NCBI GenBank assembly: GCA_039182125.1
Contig: JBCDCH010000023.1
Location: forward strand, 1-59,034
Source: Planctomycetota bacterium
GTDB lineage: Bacteria > Planctomycetota > Phycisphaerae > Tepidisphaerales > Tepidisphaeraceae
Reading direction: 5' to 3'
Length of the DNA: 59,034 bases
Below the pieces are notes generated by a model that saw only the letters and a program-made list of their open reading frames with translations, did no database searches and was not told the DNA's origin. Shown piece by piece: positions 1 to 9,174 of the stretch (its first letter is position 1; each line of letters starts with the position of its first letter). The translations under genes and the position numbers were made by a program.

Positions 1-12
1 AGTAGGGCCGCG

Positions 13-1797
13 ATGACCCAGCTCACTGCCATTGAACAACGTCAACGCTCGCGCGCCAGCCGTGACGCCGGGATCAAGCGCATCGCCACTCCACTCGGCG
101 TGTTGCTGGTCTCCGCGGGACTGATGTTGGCCGTTGGTTTCCAGGCCGATGGCGGCGGCTTCCTGTCGCACGTCTTCGGCGGCGGCGAACGACCGCTCTC
201 ACGCCTGGCGGGCTTCGCTTTTTCTGCGTTCGTTGGCGGCTGGGCGGTTTACCTGCTCATCAAGCTCCTGCGCATCGCCCTGCGTCCGATCCACCCGGCC
301 GTCGCCGTGGCCCGTCTCACGATCGACGAAGCGCTGCGGAGCAACGTCGTGGTGATCTTCACGACGATCCTGCTCGTGTTGCTCTGCGGGATGCCGCTGG
401 TCCTCAGCGCCGATCAACCGCTGCGCTATCAGATTCAGAGCTACCTCACCTACGGACATGTCGTCGCAAGCGTCGTGCTCGGGCTGCTGACCGTGCTCTT
501 TGCGTGCTGGAACGTCGCGAAGGACATGGAGCAACAACGGGCGTTTGACGTGTTCAGTAAACCGATCGGTCGTGGTGGCTATCTCGTGGGCAAGTTCGCC
601 GGCGTCGCGCTGCTCAACGTCGTGCTGGTCATCGTTGTCGTCGGGGTGCTGTGGTACATCCCGCGCGTCATGTACGGCTCCGAAGCGTCGATCCAGCAAC
701 GCACGTTCCGCGGCGGAGAACCCGACCGCTACGACCGACTCGCCGTCCGCAGCCAGGTACTCACCGCACGCGGAACGACCGACGCGGACCCCGGCATGGA
801 CTTCGCCGAAATCGCCACGCAGCAACTGGAGGCCTATCAGCAAAATGACCCGGAAGGTTTTCAAGACTTCGTCGCGGCATCGGGCGGGATCAACCAAGCG
901 TATACGGCAGCGGTCAACCAGATCCGCAGCGACTGGCTGCAGATCCGCCCGCTCGACCGACGGCTGTACAGCTTCACGGGACTCGAACAGCTCAAGGCCC
1001 AGGCCGACGCCGCCGCTGCGGCAGCCGACGCGATCGAGGACCCCGAAGCCCGCACCGAAGCCTTCGCGCAGCTCCCGACGCTTCAACTTCGCTACCACGT
1101 CGAAATCACGGCATTGAACCGAAGCGATCCGGTCGATCTCACCGTGTTCATCAATGAGATCCCCTACGCGATCACCGCACTGGTCGACCAGAAACAAGTC
1201 TACGAAATCCCGGCGACGCTGATCGACGACAATGGCACGCTCAACGTGATCTTCGCGAACTTCACCGCGACCGACGACGGCCAAATCGCTATCGGCACCG
1301 GCTCACGACCGCGTACGGTCAAGTTCGCCCCCGAGGAAGGGCTGCAGGTGCTCTACGAAGTGGGGGACTTCGGCCCCAACATCATGCGTGCCGGTGCGGT
1401 GCTTTGGTTGCGACTTGCTTTCCTTGCAGCGCTCGGGACGGTGTGCGGTGCGGTATTCAGCTTCGCCGTCGCGTCGATTCTCGCACTCGCGGTAAGCATC
1501 CTCGCGGCCGGCGGGCAAGCCATCGCGACGGTCGTCGCGGCGGGCAATGCCGAGACCGGCATCGGCGCGGTCGATGCCGCCTACACCGGCCTGCTCGGAT
1601 TCACCAGCTTGCTCGCCTCGATCTTGCGCACGTTCAGTCGGCTCGACGTCACCGCCAACCTCGCCGACGGCCAAGTGATTCTCTTCTCCGAGCTTGGCGA
1701 AACCGTGCTGTGGGTCAGCCTCGGCTGGACCGGCATCACGCTGCTCATCGGCTGGTACCTGTTCAGCCGCCGCGAGATCGCCCGCGTCCAAGTGTGA
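13..1797 (+). CDS. ABC-2-type transport permease, large extracytoplasmic domain
   Basis: A 594-residue multi-pass membrane protein. Hydrophobic segments lie near residues 28-46, 66-88, 112-132, 147-168 and 193-217. A long polar stretch (about 220-455) follows, then three or four more helices, the last ending just before the C-terminal SRREIARVQV. The block around KDMEQQRAFDVFSKPIGRGGYLVGKF is typical of ABC-2 permeases, which commonly carry a 'type of export, then polar loop, then helices' layout. The loop (YHVEITALNRSDP, then a beta-rich stretch) probably faces the periplasm. An AGGG five bases before the ATG is a plausible ribosome-binding site. The partner ATPase would lie left of the window and is not visible, so the substrate is unknown. 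Family-level assignment is good; function is inference. Confidence 0.7.
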   Translation: MTQLTAIEQRQRSRASRDAGIKRIATPLGVLLVSAGLMLAVGFQADGGGFLSHVFGGGERPLSRLAGFAFSAFVGGWAVYLLIKLLRIALRPIHPAVAVARLTIDEALRSNVVVIFTTILLVLLCGMPLVLSADQPLRYQIQSYLTYGHVVASVVLGLLTVLFACWNVAKDMEQQRAFDVFSKPIGRGGYLVGKFAGVALLNVVLVIVVVGVLWYIPRVMYGSEASIQQRTFRGGEPDRYDRLAVRSQVLTARGTTDADPGMDFAEIATQQLEAYQQNDPEGFQDFVAASGGINQAYTAAVNQIRSDWLQIRPLDRRLYSFTGLEQLKAQADAAAAAADAIEDPEARTEAFAQLPTLQLRYHVEITALNRSDPVDLTVFINEIPYAITALVDQKQVYEIPATLIDDNGTLNVIFANFTATDDGQIAIGTGSRPRTVKFAPEEGLQVLYEVGDFGPNIMRAGAVLWLRLAFLAALGTVCGAVFSFAVASILALAVSILAAGGQAIATVVAAGNAETGIGAVDAAYTGLLGFTSLLASILRTFSRLDVTANLADGQVILFSELGETVLWVSLGWTGITLLIGWYLFSRREIARVQV

Positions 1798-1881
1798 GGT
1801 TTCGCCCGCCAACCTGCCAACGCCAATCGGCCGGAAGGGGCAACCCTCCCGGCCGATCGTCGTCGAACCGGCTCACTCCGG

Positions 1882-4224
1882 TCAGATCAGTTCGTCGATC
1901 CGAGCGTTGACGAACGCGTCGGCGTCTTCGGCCGTGGCGAAGAGAGACGGCGTGTCGCCGCCGCTGTTAATCCCGCCGTTCTCGAAGAACGCCTGATCGG
2001 TGCCCGGCCGGTAGTTGCTGCCGCCGGTGCCGAACGGGCTGTCGAAGTCGATGACCGAGCCCGGGTTGTAGTTGCCGGTGAGAACGATCACATCGTCGCC
2101 GTCACGCTTGTTGCGCTTGTCGAGTTCGTCGAGTTTGATGTTGTAGAAGATCGGCGATCCCTCGGTGTGGACGCGGACCATGTCATCGCCGTACCCAGCG
2201 ATGATGCGGCCATCACTGCGGCGTTGGTCACTGGTGGGTGACTTGGTCCAGCCGGCCGCGAAGGTCAGATCGACGACGTCATCGCCCTTACCGGAGTATG
2301 CCGAGAGAACACCATCGCTGTCGAGGAGCAGGTCCTGGCCGTTGTCGCCATAGAGCCGGTCGAAGAAGCCGACGCCACCGTCGACGATGTCGTTGCCTCC
2401 ACCGCCGATGAGCGTGTCGTCGCCGTCGTTGCCTTGGAGGTCGTCATCATCTCGGCCGCCCTTGAGCGAGTCGTCGCCCGCTTCGCCGATGAGTGTGTCC
2501 TCACCCTTGTTCCCGAAGAGCGAATCGTCGCCGTCGCCGCCAAGGATGAAGTCGTTGCCGTCCTGGCCGCGGAGCTTGTCGTTGCCGCCGAAGCCGAGCA
2601 GGTCGTCGTCACCTTCGTTGCCGCGAAGCGTGTCGTTGCCGTCGGAGCCGATGAGCGTGTCATTGCCTAGCCCGCCGTCGACGCGTGGCTTGAAATCACC
2701 AGGCGTGAGGTTGATGAGACTGACGTTGTCGTTCCCGTCACCAGCCTCGATGAAGAACCGACGCTTGCTCGAGAGCACGCTGCTGAACGTGACGCCGTTG
2801 ACGGTGACGTCGAGCGTCGCGCCCGAGCCGCTGACTTCGATGATGTCGTCGCCGGCGGTGCCGGAGATCACAAGCCGACCGTTCTCGTCGTAGCTGATCG
2901 GATCGACCGGCTGCTCGATCGTCGTGTCGGTGAACGACACCACGAGCGAGTCGATGGCCGGGCCGGTCTGGTCGTTGCCGACCGCGACGAAGCCCTCTTC
3001 CGTCGCCACGGTCGCCGCGAGCACGTCGAAGTCGGTGGCGGTACCGGGGAAGCGATACACGCCGGGCGTGGCGGCGTCACCGAAGGTGAGGTCCGGCGTG
3101 CCCGCGGAGTCGAACGCGACCGCCGTGGCGTTGAGCGTGTCGACGATGAAGTTCGACGTACCCGCCCCGACGATCGCGAGGCCGCCGTCGGGCGTGAGTG
3201 TCGTGCCGAAGGCGAAGGCGTTCGCACCGGTCGCTCCGCTGTAGAACGGTTGCGTCGCGATGCCGCCGATGCCGTAAGTCGTGTCGATCACGAGTGACGG
3301 CGTCACGCGGATCGCGGCAAACGTGTCAGCCCCGAGCGCAAGGCCCGAGAGCGTGGTTCCACCGATGAGGAAGTTGCCGGCGGCATCGGTTTCGAAACCG
3401 GCGGTGGACGCAAAGTTGACCGTAAACGTCGACGCACCCGCATTGCCGCCAGCGGCCGTGAGCAGCTGAATCGTCGGAGCACCGCCGGCGCTGATCAGCG
3501 CGGTGAGACTGCCGTCGTCATTACCGATGAGATCGACAATCGCGTCGGGAACGCCGGGCGTGCCGGCGAAGATCGCCCCGCCGTTGCCCCACGCGGTGTC
3601 GAGCGTGCCGGTGCTGGTGTACTTGATGGCCGCCCACTGGTCGTCGCCGCCGAGGTTGATCGAGCCGGCCGCGACGAAACCGCCGTCGGGCGTGGCGACG
3701 ACGGTGCGGCCTTCCGCGGATGCGCCAATGAACGCCCCGAACGGCGTCGTCACCGACCCCGTCGCGCCGAAGCTCGCGCTGAGCGAACCATCTTCGTTGA
3801 CGCGGCCGATGAGCATTTCGTTGCTGGCCGTGGACCGGTCGGTCCCGATGACGACGATCGAGCCGTCGTTGAGCACGTCGACCTCGGCCACGTCGCCATC
3901 GACCGTGAACAGGTTGAGCGCCGAGATGCCGTCGCCGTCGAAAGTCGTGTCGAGCGTGCCGTCGGTGTTGTAGCGGACGAGGTACGGGACGCTGGCGGTG
4001 CCGCCGCCGTTGTCGGCGTTGACCGCGGCAACGATCTTACCGTCGGGCGCGACATCCACTGCGGTGGCCGAGTCGATGAGCGTGCCCGTGGGCGAGGTGG
4101 TCGGCAAAACCGCCTCCTGCCAGTCAAGGCCGGCAAGCAGGCGGCGCGATTCAAGGGACTCGAGTGCGGAAATGGCCACCGTGCAGGCGGCCGACGTCAG
4201 GGAACGACGTGGGTCTTTACGCAT
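1882..4224 (-). CDS. Secreted RTX / delta-60 repeat surface protein
   Basis: A 780-residue exported protein. Residues 1-33 hold a short basic and hydrophobic leader ending in LESLESRRLLAG, the planctomycete extracellular signal motif. Residues of about 35-430 contain degenerate delta-60-type repeats (YNTDGTLDTTFDGDGI, GTLDTAWGNGG, PDLTFGD), expected to form a beta-propeller. Residues of about 510-620 are roughly a dozen nine-residue RTX nonapeptides (GNDTLIGSD, GDDSLFGNK, GNDIVDGG) that bind calcium in a parallel beta-roll. The C-terminal 150 residues resemble nothing recognised. No catalytic motif is visible; a structural or adhesive surface role is inferred. A small GGGGCG/CGCCCC hairpin lies in the leader at 4249-4263. 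Confidence 0.85.
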   Translation of the reverse strand: MRKDPRRSLTSAACTVAISALESLESRRLLAGLDWQEAVLPTTSPTGTLIDSATAVDVAPDGKIVAAVNADNGGGTASVPYLVRYNTDGTLDTTFDGDGISALNLFTVDGDVAEVDVLNDGSIVVIGTDRSTASNEMLIGRVNEDGSLSASFGATGSVTTPFGAFIGASAEGRTVVATPDGGFVAAGSINLGGDDQWAAIKYTSTGTLDTAWGNGGAIFAGTPGVPDAIVDLIGNDDGSLTALISAGGAPTIQLLTAAGGNAGASTFTVNFASTAGFETDAAGNFLIGGTTLSGLALGADTFAAIRVTPSLVIDTTYGIGGIATQPFYSGATGANAFAFGTTLTPDGGLAIVGAGTSNFIVDTLNATAVAFDSAGTPDLTFGDAATPGVYRFPGTATDFDVLAATVATEEGFVAVGNDQTGPAIDSLVVSFTDTTIEQPVDPISYDENGRLVISGTAGDDIIEVSGSGATLDVTVNGVTFSSVLSSKRRFFIEAGDGNDNVSLINLTPGDFKPRVDGGLGNDTLIGSDGNDTLRGNEGDDDLLGFGGNDKLRGQDGNDFILGGDGDDSLFGNKGEDTLIGEAGDDSLKGGRDDDDLQGNDGDDTLIGGGGNDIVDGGVGFFDRLYGDNGQDLLLDSDGVLSAYSGKGDDVVDLTFAAGWTKSPTSDQRRSDGRIIAGYGDDMVRVHTEGSPIFYNIKLDELDKRNKRDGDDVIVLTGNYNPGSVIDFDSPFGTGGSNYRPGTDQAFFENGGINSGGDTPSLFATAEDADAFVNARIDELI
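2370..2690 (-). repeat. RTX calcium-binding nonapeptide repeat tract
   Basis: About eleven or twelve 27-base units inside the preceding secreted-protein gene. Each encodes a G-G-x-G-(N/D)-D-x-L-x pattern. Base-level similarity between units is only moderate, as expected for codon drift in an old repeat. The tract is coding, not a CRISPR array. Confidence 0.85.
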
Positions 4225-4466
4225 GATTGAATACTCCGGACATCCGATGGGGCGTTTCGCCCCGTTGCAACGAGTGTTCCGACGATGGCGAACGCCAGCA
4301 CGCCGGCCCCCTTTTCAACAACAGCGTAAACGCGCATCGGAATCCGCCAAGGTCTCGCGACACCGAAACCTTGCGAAACCCCTAATTAGGTCGGTCTGCG
4401 TCACCGGCGAACTCTGCCAACCGTGCTCTCCGGTGTAAACGGGCCACGATTACCGGACGGCGATGC

Positions 4467-4781
4467 TTAGACGAGGTTGATCAGGTCGCGAACCTTGCGA
4501 TGGGCCTCGACCGGGTGACGTAGTGGCTTTCTGCCGTGAATCGTGTAGCGGTTACGTCGACCTTCTCGGACGGCGGTGATAATTCCCTCGGCCTGCAGGT
4601 CGGCGAGAATGTTCTGCACCGCCCGCTCGGTAATGCCGACATCCACCGCCAAGTCCCGGATGCGAGCATCGGGCGTTTGCGCGAGGCATAGCAGCACATG
4701 CGCGTGATTGGTCAGGAACGTCCAGGACGCCTTCTCAGCGGCCTTCTCAACATTTTTCGGCTTCTTGGTTGACGTCGACAT
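4467..4781 (-). CDS. Small winged helix-turn-helix regulator
   Basis: A 104-residue protein. After a Lys-rich N-terminus (STSTKKPKNVEKAAEKA), residues of about 20-85 form a MarR/ArsR-like winged helix: TNHAHVLLCLAQTPDARIRDLA, recognition-helix region ITERAVQNILADLQAEGII, and wing VREGRRNRYTIHG. No ligand-binding or dimerisation domain remains, so it is a minimal DNA-binding protein. The ATG at 4781 was preferred over a GTG at 4787; neither has a convincing ribosome-binding site. The gene is divergent from isocitrate dehydrogenase with about 68 bases between starts, so it could act on that promoter; this is inference. Confidence 0.7.
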   Translation of the reverse strand: MSTSTKKPKNVEKAAEKASWTFLTNHAHVLLCLAQTPDARIRDLAVDVGITERAVQNILADLQAEGIITAVREGRRNRYTIHGRKPLRHPVEAHRKVRDLINLV

Positions 4782-4849
4782 GGCCACGGCTTAAAACATG
4801 AAACAAAGTTCGTGCTTTCAACTTCCTGAAACAGCATACCCTCCCCTCC

Positions 4850-6373
4850 ATGCAAAACAACTCCTCCGCCGTGCAACTCGAAGATTCCATCCCATCCAAT
4901 ACCGATCCGATCCGCACCGCGATCACAGTCGCCCGAGGCGATGGGATCGGGCCCGAGATCATGGACGCCACCCTCCGCATCCTCGAAGCCGCCGGGGCCG
5001 AGCTCGAGATCGAGGAAGTGGCCATCGGCGAGGCCGTTTACAAGTCCGGCATCACCTCCGGCATCGGCGAGGAAGTCTGGGCCTCCCTCGAGCGGACCGG
5101 CGTCTTCCTCAAGGCGCCGATCACCACGCCCCAAGGCGGCGGGTACAAGTCCCTCAACGTCACGACCCGAAAGACGCTCGGCCTCTACGCCAACGTCCGA
5201 CCGTGTGTCGCATACGCCCCGTTCGTCCGTACCAAGCACGCGGGCATGGACGTGGTGATCGTGCGCGAGAACGAAGAGGACACCTACGCCGGCATCGAGC
5301 ACCAGCAGACCGACGAGGTCGTGCAGTGCCTGAAGCTCGTCAGCCGCCCTGGTTGCGAGCGGGTCATTCGGTACGCCTTCGACTACGCGGTCCGCAATGG
5401 TCGAAAGAAGGTCACCTGCATGACCAAGGACAACATCATGAAGTTGACCGACGGCATGTTCCGCAAGGTGTTCGACGAAGTCGCCGCCGAGTACCCGGAC
5501 ATCCAGAGCGATCACTTCATCATCGATATCGGCGCGGCCCGCATGGCTGACACGCCCGAACAGTTTGACGTCGTCGTCACGATGAACCTCTACGGCGACA
5601 TCCTCAGCGACATCGCGGCACAGGTCGCCGGCAGCGTCGGCCTCGCACCCTCGGCCAACATCGGCAAGACCTGCGCGATGTTCGAAGCGATTCATGGCTC
5701 GGCTCCCGACATCGCCGGCCAGGACATCGCCAACCCGAGCGGCCTGCTCCTGGCGGGCGTGATGATGCTTCGTCACCTCGGCCAGCACGATGCCGCCGCC
5801 CGCGTCCACAACGCCTGGCTCGCCGCCGTCGAGGGCGGCATCCACACCTCCGACATGCGGGGCGAGCACCATAACGAGCCGGCCATCGGCACCGTCGCCT
5901 TCGCCGACGCGGTCATCGCCCGCCTCGGCCAAGCCCCGAAGCAGCTACCGGCCACGAGCGATGCCGCACCGGCCATCGACTCCGATCCGGGCCAAGCCGC
6001 CGACGATGCGGTCCGCCCCACCGAGCCTGCGGCGAAGACGCTCGTTGGCGTTGACGTGTTCCTCCACTGGAACGCCGACGACCGTAATCCCGACACGCTC
6101 GCTGAAAAGCTCCGCGCCGCGTCGGCGAAGCTTCCGATCGAGCTGACGATGATCACCAACCGTGGCGTGAAGGTCTGGCCCGCCGGCCGCAGCGAAACCT
6201 TCTGCACCGATCACTGGCGTTGCCGCTTCAAAGCCGGCGGCGAGTCCTTCGACAACGGCCGCGTGATCGCCCTACTCGCCGCGCTGAACGTCGCCGGCCT
6301 CGACGCGGTAAAGACCGAGAACCTCTACGAGCTCGACGGCAAGCCGGCGTACTCGATGGGGCAAGGGGAGTAG
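4850..6373 (+). CDS. icd: Isocitrate dehydrogenase (NADP-type, long form)
   Basis: Converts isocitrate to 2-oxoglutarate in the TCA cycle. The 507-residue length and C-terminal extension of about 140 residues after the catalytic core match the Thermus thermophilus-type enzyme rather than the shorter E. coli form. Visible landmarks are the N-terminal GDGIGPEIMDATL, the substrate loop SLNVTTRKTLGLYANVRP, VRENEEDTYAGIEH, the lysine region TKDNIMKLTDGMF, the metal-binding Asp region MNLYGDILSDIAAQVAGS, and the nucleotide-binding EAIHGSAPDIAGQDIANPSG. The distal domain (VDVFLHWNADDRNPDTLAEKL) belongs to this subclass. The gene is monocistronic and closed by a terminator at 6394-6428. Cofactor preference is inferred from the subclass. 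Confidence 0.93.
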   Translation: MQNNSSAVQLEDSIPSNTDPIRTAITVARGDGIGPEIMDATLRILEAAGAELEIEEVAIGEAVYKSGITSGIGEEVWASLERTGVFLKAPITTPQGGGYKSLNVTTRKTLGLYANVRPCVAYAPFVRTKHAGMDVVIVRENEEDTYAGIEHQQTDEVVQCLKLVSRPGCERVIRYAFDYAVRNGRKKVTCMTKDNIMKLTDGMFRKVFDEVAAEYPDIQSDHFIIDIGAARMADTPEQFDVVVTMNLYGDILSDIAAQVAGSVGLAPSANIGKTCAMFEAIHGSAPDIAGQDIANPSGLLLAGVMMLRHLGQHDAAARVHNAWLAAVEGGIHTSDMRGEHHNEPAIGTVAFADAVIARLGQAPKQLPATSDAAPAIDSDPGQAADDAVRPTEPAAKTLVGVDVFLHWNADDRNPDTLAEKLRAASAKLPIELTMITNRGVKVWPAGRSETFCTDHWRCRFKAGGESFDNGRVIALLAALNVAGLDAVKTENLYELDGKPAYSMGQGE

Positions 6374-6393
6374 TCCCAACTTCATGCGACAAG

Positions 6394-6428
6394 ACGCCGA
6401 AGGCCGCGTGTGACGTGGCCTTCGGCGT
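6394..6428 (+). terminator. Stem-loop terminator after icd
   Basis: A perfect 12-base inverted repeat (ACGCCGAAGGCC / GGCCTTCGGCGT) with an 11-base loop, beginning about 20 bases after the icd stop. The following bases (TGAGCTTTC) hold only a weak U-tract, so it is a plausible rather than textbook intrinsic terminator. Confidence 0.65.
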
Positions 6429-6456
6429 TGAGCTTTCAACGCGTTAAGCTCTTGGC

Positions 6457-7389
6457 ATGTCAATCGCCTCTTGGGTTTGGGCCATGCTTTTGTCGGCGGG
6501 CGTGGGCGATACCGTGAACATCACGCCACGGTTGGCCGTCAACGAAAATGGCTGCCCAACCATTTTCGTCCTGCATGTTCCGCCAAGCGACGTCGACCGA
6601 TTCGTGTTGATCGAGCCGACCGGCAACGCGCTCAACGGGGTGGATCGGATCATGCCGCTGGGTGCCGTGGAGGTCCCCGCCGGGTCGAGCGTGTTGCCGG
6701 TCCTTCTTCCGATCATCGATGACAGGTTTGGCGAGATCGATGAGACAACGGTCGTCGTACCGCGATATCACCCGGAGCAGGAGTTAGCTGTAAAGGCCGC
6801 CGAGTCGGTCCTTGCCGACTTCGACGAGAGTTTTGCTCAACGCGTCAATGCCCTTCCGGCACTCTACCGCGTGCCACTGTTAGCAATGGGCGGCGAAAAC
6901 CTCCGAATCTGGAGTGCGCCGATCACCTGGCACGAGTTAGTGGACGCGAGACGTGATGAGGCGTGCGTGCCGGTACTGCGGATCACCCCACCGCCGCGCG
7001 TGCTGGCCGCCCACGGTGATGCCCTCGACGCGGGCCAGCCGCTGCTCTTCGACATCAAGCAGGTGCCCAATCACGCGCGCGAAGTCTGGGCGCTACGCAA
7101 AACCTCGGGCTGGCGGCTCGGTGGCGACTTCCCAACGTGGGAACTCACACGCTTCTATCGCGACAGCCACACGGGGCAAAACGCGCGGATCACGCTCACC
7201 GCACCCCGCGATCCGTCGGCCGGCGAGGCATTTGTCATCTTCCGCGATCAACCCGAGCCATTCATCGCTGGCACGAAAACACCTAACGATGTCATCGACT
7301 TCATCGTCGAGGACGACGATGAAGCCACGACACGAGTACTTGGGGCGATGCACGAGCAATGGCCGCCACCGATGGATCGGCGGATCTGA
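6457..7389 (+). CDS. Calx-beta-like secreted protein, upstream half of a split gene
   Basis: A 310-residue ORF that begins with a hydrophobic segment (SIASWVWAMLLSAGVG), a probable short signal. Residues of about 45-100 resemble a Calx-beta domain: GNALNGVDRIMPLGAVEVPAG, then IIDDRFGEIDETTVVV, matching the family's 'GTAxxGxDY...VTIPAG...I.DD...EGDET' layout. The rest is not recognised. The frame ends at TGA 7387-7389 but stays open beyond it with protein-like content (FGRVGPWTTAYNDLADDY), running directly into the next ORF in the same frame. The full product was probably about 520 residues, interrupted by a nonsense change. Function unknown. Confidence 0.55.
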   Translation: MSIASWVWAMLLSAGVGDTVNITPRLAVNENGCPTIFVLHVPPSDVDRFVLIEPTGNALNGVDRIMPLGAVEVPAGSSVLPVLLPIIDDRFGEIDETTVVVPRYHPEQELAVKAAESVLADFDESFAQRVNALPALYRVPLLAMGGENLRIWSAPITWHELVDARRDEACVPVLRITPPPRVLAAHGDALDAGQPLLFDIKQVPNHAREVWALRKTSGWRLGGDFPTWELTRFYRDSHTGQNARITLTAPRDPSAGEAFVIFRDQPEPFIAGTKTPNDVIDFIVEDDDEATTRVLGAMHEQWPPPMDRRI

Positions 7390-7428
7390 TTCGGGCGCGT
7401 CGGGCCATGGACCACGGCATACAACGAC

Positions 7429-8019
7429 TTGGCCGACGATTACCCGGCGAACATGCCTCCGGTCCTGTTCTTCAGCGGCTATCTCGACGGCGACGCCGTG
7501 GGTGACGTGCTACGCGGCCACACGATCGATCGGCTGGTGCATGATCCGGTTGTCTCGTCATTTGGCACACTCCATCCGCCCACGCCAATGCTGCTCCCCG
7601 ACGAGACGCGTGGGATGTTGCAACGGCTTCTCTTCGACGCCGGCCTGTGGCCGAACTTGGTCGAACTGGTAAGCGTGCTGCCACACGAACAGAGTGCGCT
7701 GCTCAACGCGTTGGTGCTCGACTCGATCGATCAGGTGGCAGTCGGCCGGCTGATCGAAAAGTTGGACTCCCACGACTTCATTACCCGCCGTGCGGCCGTA
7801 AGACGCTTGATCGACCTCGGCGTTGCCGGAGAGATACTTGTTGGTCGACTCGACCCGAAAACACTCACGGCCGAACAGGCGGCACTGCTTCGCAACATCG
7901 CCGTCCAACGCCGATCTTGGCTCGCGTTATCCAGAGACCTGTCGCCGCAGGAACGAGAGACGTTCATGCGCTATCACGCCGATCCACGCGTTCGCACTGC
8001 CGACCGGCCGGAGCGCTGA
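7429..8019 (+). CDS. Downstream half of the split gene; helical-repeat region
   Basis: In frame with the upstream ORF after its TGA. The first usable start is TTG 7429, which has no recognisable ribosome-binding site, so independent translation is doubtful. Residues of about 100-170 are helical: LIEKLDSHDFITRRAAVRRLIDLG followed by EQAALLRNI. This resembles the 'LDSDDFxxREKATxELxxLG' helical repeat common in planctomycete proteins (from memory of the family, not searched). It ends 8 bases before the convergent methyltransferase stop. It could be a remnant or the C-terminal half of one readthrough product. Confidence 0.5.
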   Translation: MADDYPANMPPVLFFSGYLDGDAVGDVLRGHTIDRLVHDPVVSSFGTLHPPTPMLLPDETRGMLQRLLFDAGLWPNLVELVSVLPHEQSALLNALVLDSIDQVAVGRLIEKLDSHDFITRRAAVRRLIDLGVAGEILVGRLDPKTLTAEQAALLRNIAVQRRSWLALSRDLSPQERETFMRYHADPRVRTADRPER

Positions 8020-8027
8020 TTCGCGGC

Positions 8028-9092
8028 TCAGCCGGCAACCTTCGCCTTGCGGCGGGGGACGCGCTTGCGGCCCAGGGCGTCGGTTTCGGTTTCGACTTTG
8101 CTCGCGCGGCCGGTCGGGGCGGCTTTGCTGATGTCGATGCTGTCGTTGCCTTCGCCGTGCTCTTCGAGGGCGGCGGCGAGGCGGCGGCGGGCGAAGCCGA
8201 CGTATTCCTCGTTCTGCTCAAGGCCGACGTACTTGCGACCGAGCAGGGCCGACGCGACGACGGTGGTGCCCGAGCCGTTGAACGGGTCGAGCACGACATC
8301 ACCGGGGTTGGAGCTGACCTTCACGATCCGCTCGAGCACGGCCAGCGGCATCTGGCAGCCGTGCCAGCCCTCACGCTCCTTGAACGTCCCGCACAACCGC
8401 GACTCGAACCAGACGTCGTCGTCCTGGTTGAACAAGTCACCCTGCGCTTCTTGCGGACGCAGGTACCAGGTGTCGTCTGGGATCTTGCCCTTCTTGGACG
8501 CCCGCTTGTCGTTGTAGATCAGCTGCCGGGCCGACGGCACGCGGATGGCGTCGGCGTTGAAGGTGAAGTTCTTCTCGTCCTTGACGAAGTAAAGGATGTG
8601 CGTGTGGCTGCGGGCGAACTTCTGCTTGGGCTGTTGGCCGAACGTGTAGTGCCAGACGATCCAGTTGCGGAGGTTGAAGCCGACGCTCTTGGCCGCGACG
8701 CACAGCTCCGCTGCGTACTCGTCGCCGATGGCGAGGTAGAAGCTGCCGTTGTCCTTGAGCGCACGATGCACGGCCTTCATCCAGTCGGTCGACCAGTGCA
8801 CGTACTGCTCGGCGGGTTTCTCGTCCTCGTAGCCGTTGTAGAGGTAGCCGATGTTGAACGGCGGGTCGGCGAAGCACAGGTCGGCCCACCCCGGCTTGGC
8901 CGCGTTGAGCAGTTCGAGGCTGTCGCCGGGGATGATCTGGTCGGGCTTCACGTTACCGGACGGATCATACAGTTCGGGAACGATTCGGCCCACCACATCC
9001 GGTGAACTTTCCTTGAGCTTCCGCAAGCCCTTGTTGAAGGCTTGCTTGCGGTCGGCCGGGACGATCGGGGCTTTCTTCGTGGAACGAACCAT
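8028..9092 (-). CDS. Site-specific DNA methyltransferase, beta class (N6-A/N4-C), orphan
   Basis: Transfers a methyl group from S-adenosylmethionine to adenine or cytosine amino groups. Catalytic motif IV DPPF (ADPPFNIGYLYNGYEDE, near residue 76 from this start) precedes the AdoMet-binding motif I region DPFNGSGTT near the C-terminus. That order defines the beta class (CcrM/HinfI-like). The tail is basic (GRKRVPRRKAKVAG). ATG 9092 (MVRSTKKAP) was chosen; an ATG at 9152 in the same frame adds 20 residues of weak character, and neither has a clear ribosome-binding site. No restriction endonuclease is adjacent, so it is an orphan or a partner of the divergent LRR-Roc/TIR operon, whose start is only about 80 bases away. 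The recognition site cannot be predicted. Confidence 0.88.
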   Translation of the reverse strand: MVRSTKKAPIVPADRKQAFNKGLRKLKESSPDVVGRIVPELYDPSGNVKPDQIIPGDSLELLNAAKPGWADLCFADPPFNIGYLYNGYEDEKPAEQYVHWSTDWMKAVHRALKDNGSFYLAIGDEYAAELCVAAKSVGFNLRNWIVWHYTFGQQPKQKFARSHTHILYFVKDEKNFTFNADAIRVPSARQLIYNDKRASKKGKIPDDTWYLRPQEAQGDLFNQDDDVWFESRLCGTFKEREGWHGCQMPLAVLERIVKVSSNPGDVVLDPFNGSGTTVVASALLGRKYVGLEQNEEYVGFARRRLAAALEEHGEGNDSIDISKAAPTGRASKVETETDALGRKRVPRRKAKVAG

Positions 9093-9174
9093 GATCGGTG
9101 CATCGTCCGATAAGCCGCAGGTGCTTGATTGAAACCGGAAACCATATCGCACGTCTGCAGCCCATCATACAGTC

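Noticed and set aside
199-1284. 361-codon ORF on the minus strand
   Set aside because: It lies wholly antisense to the ABC permease, has low-complexity D/H/R/E-rich translation, and no recognisable start region. It is a GC-driven shadow.
2370-2690. Short regular repeats resembling a CRISPR array
   Set aside because: The 27-base units encode RTX nonapeptides in one open frame and have no spacers.
7387-7431. Selenocysteine insertion at TGA 7387
   Set aside because: No convincing SECIS hairpin follows and the context gives no redox motif; a nonsense mutation is simpler.
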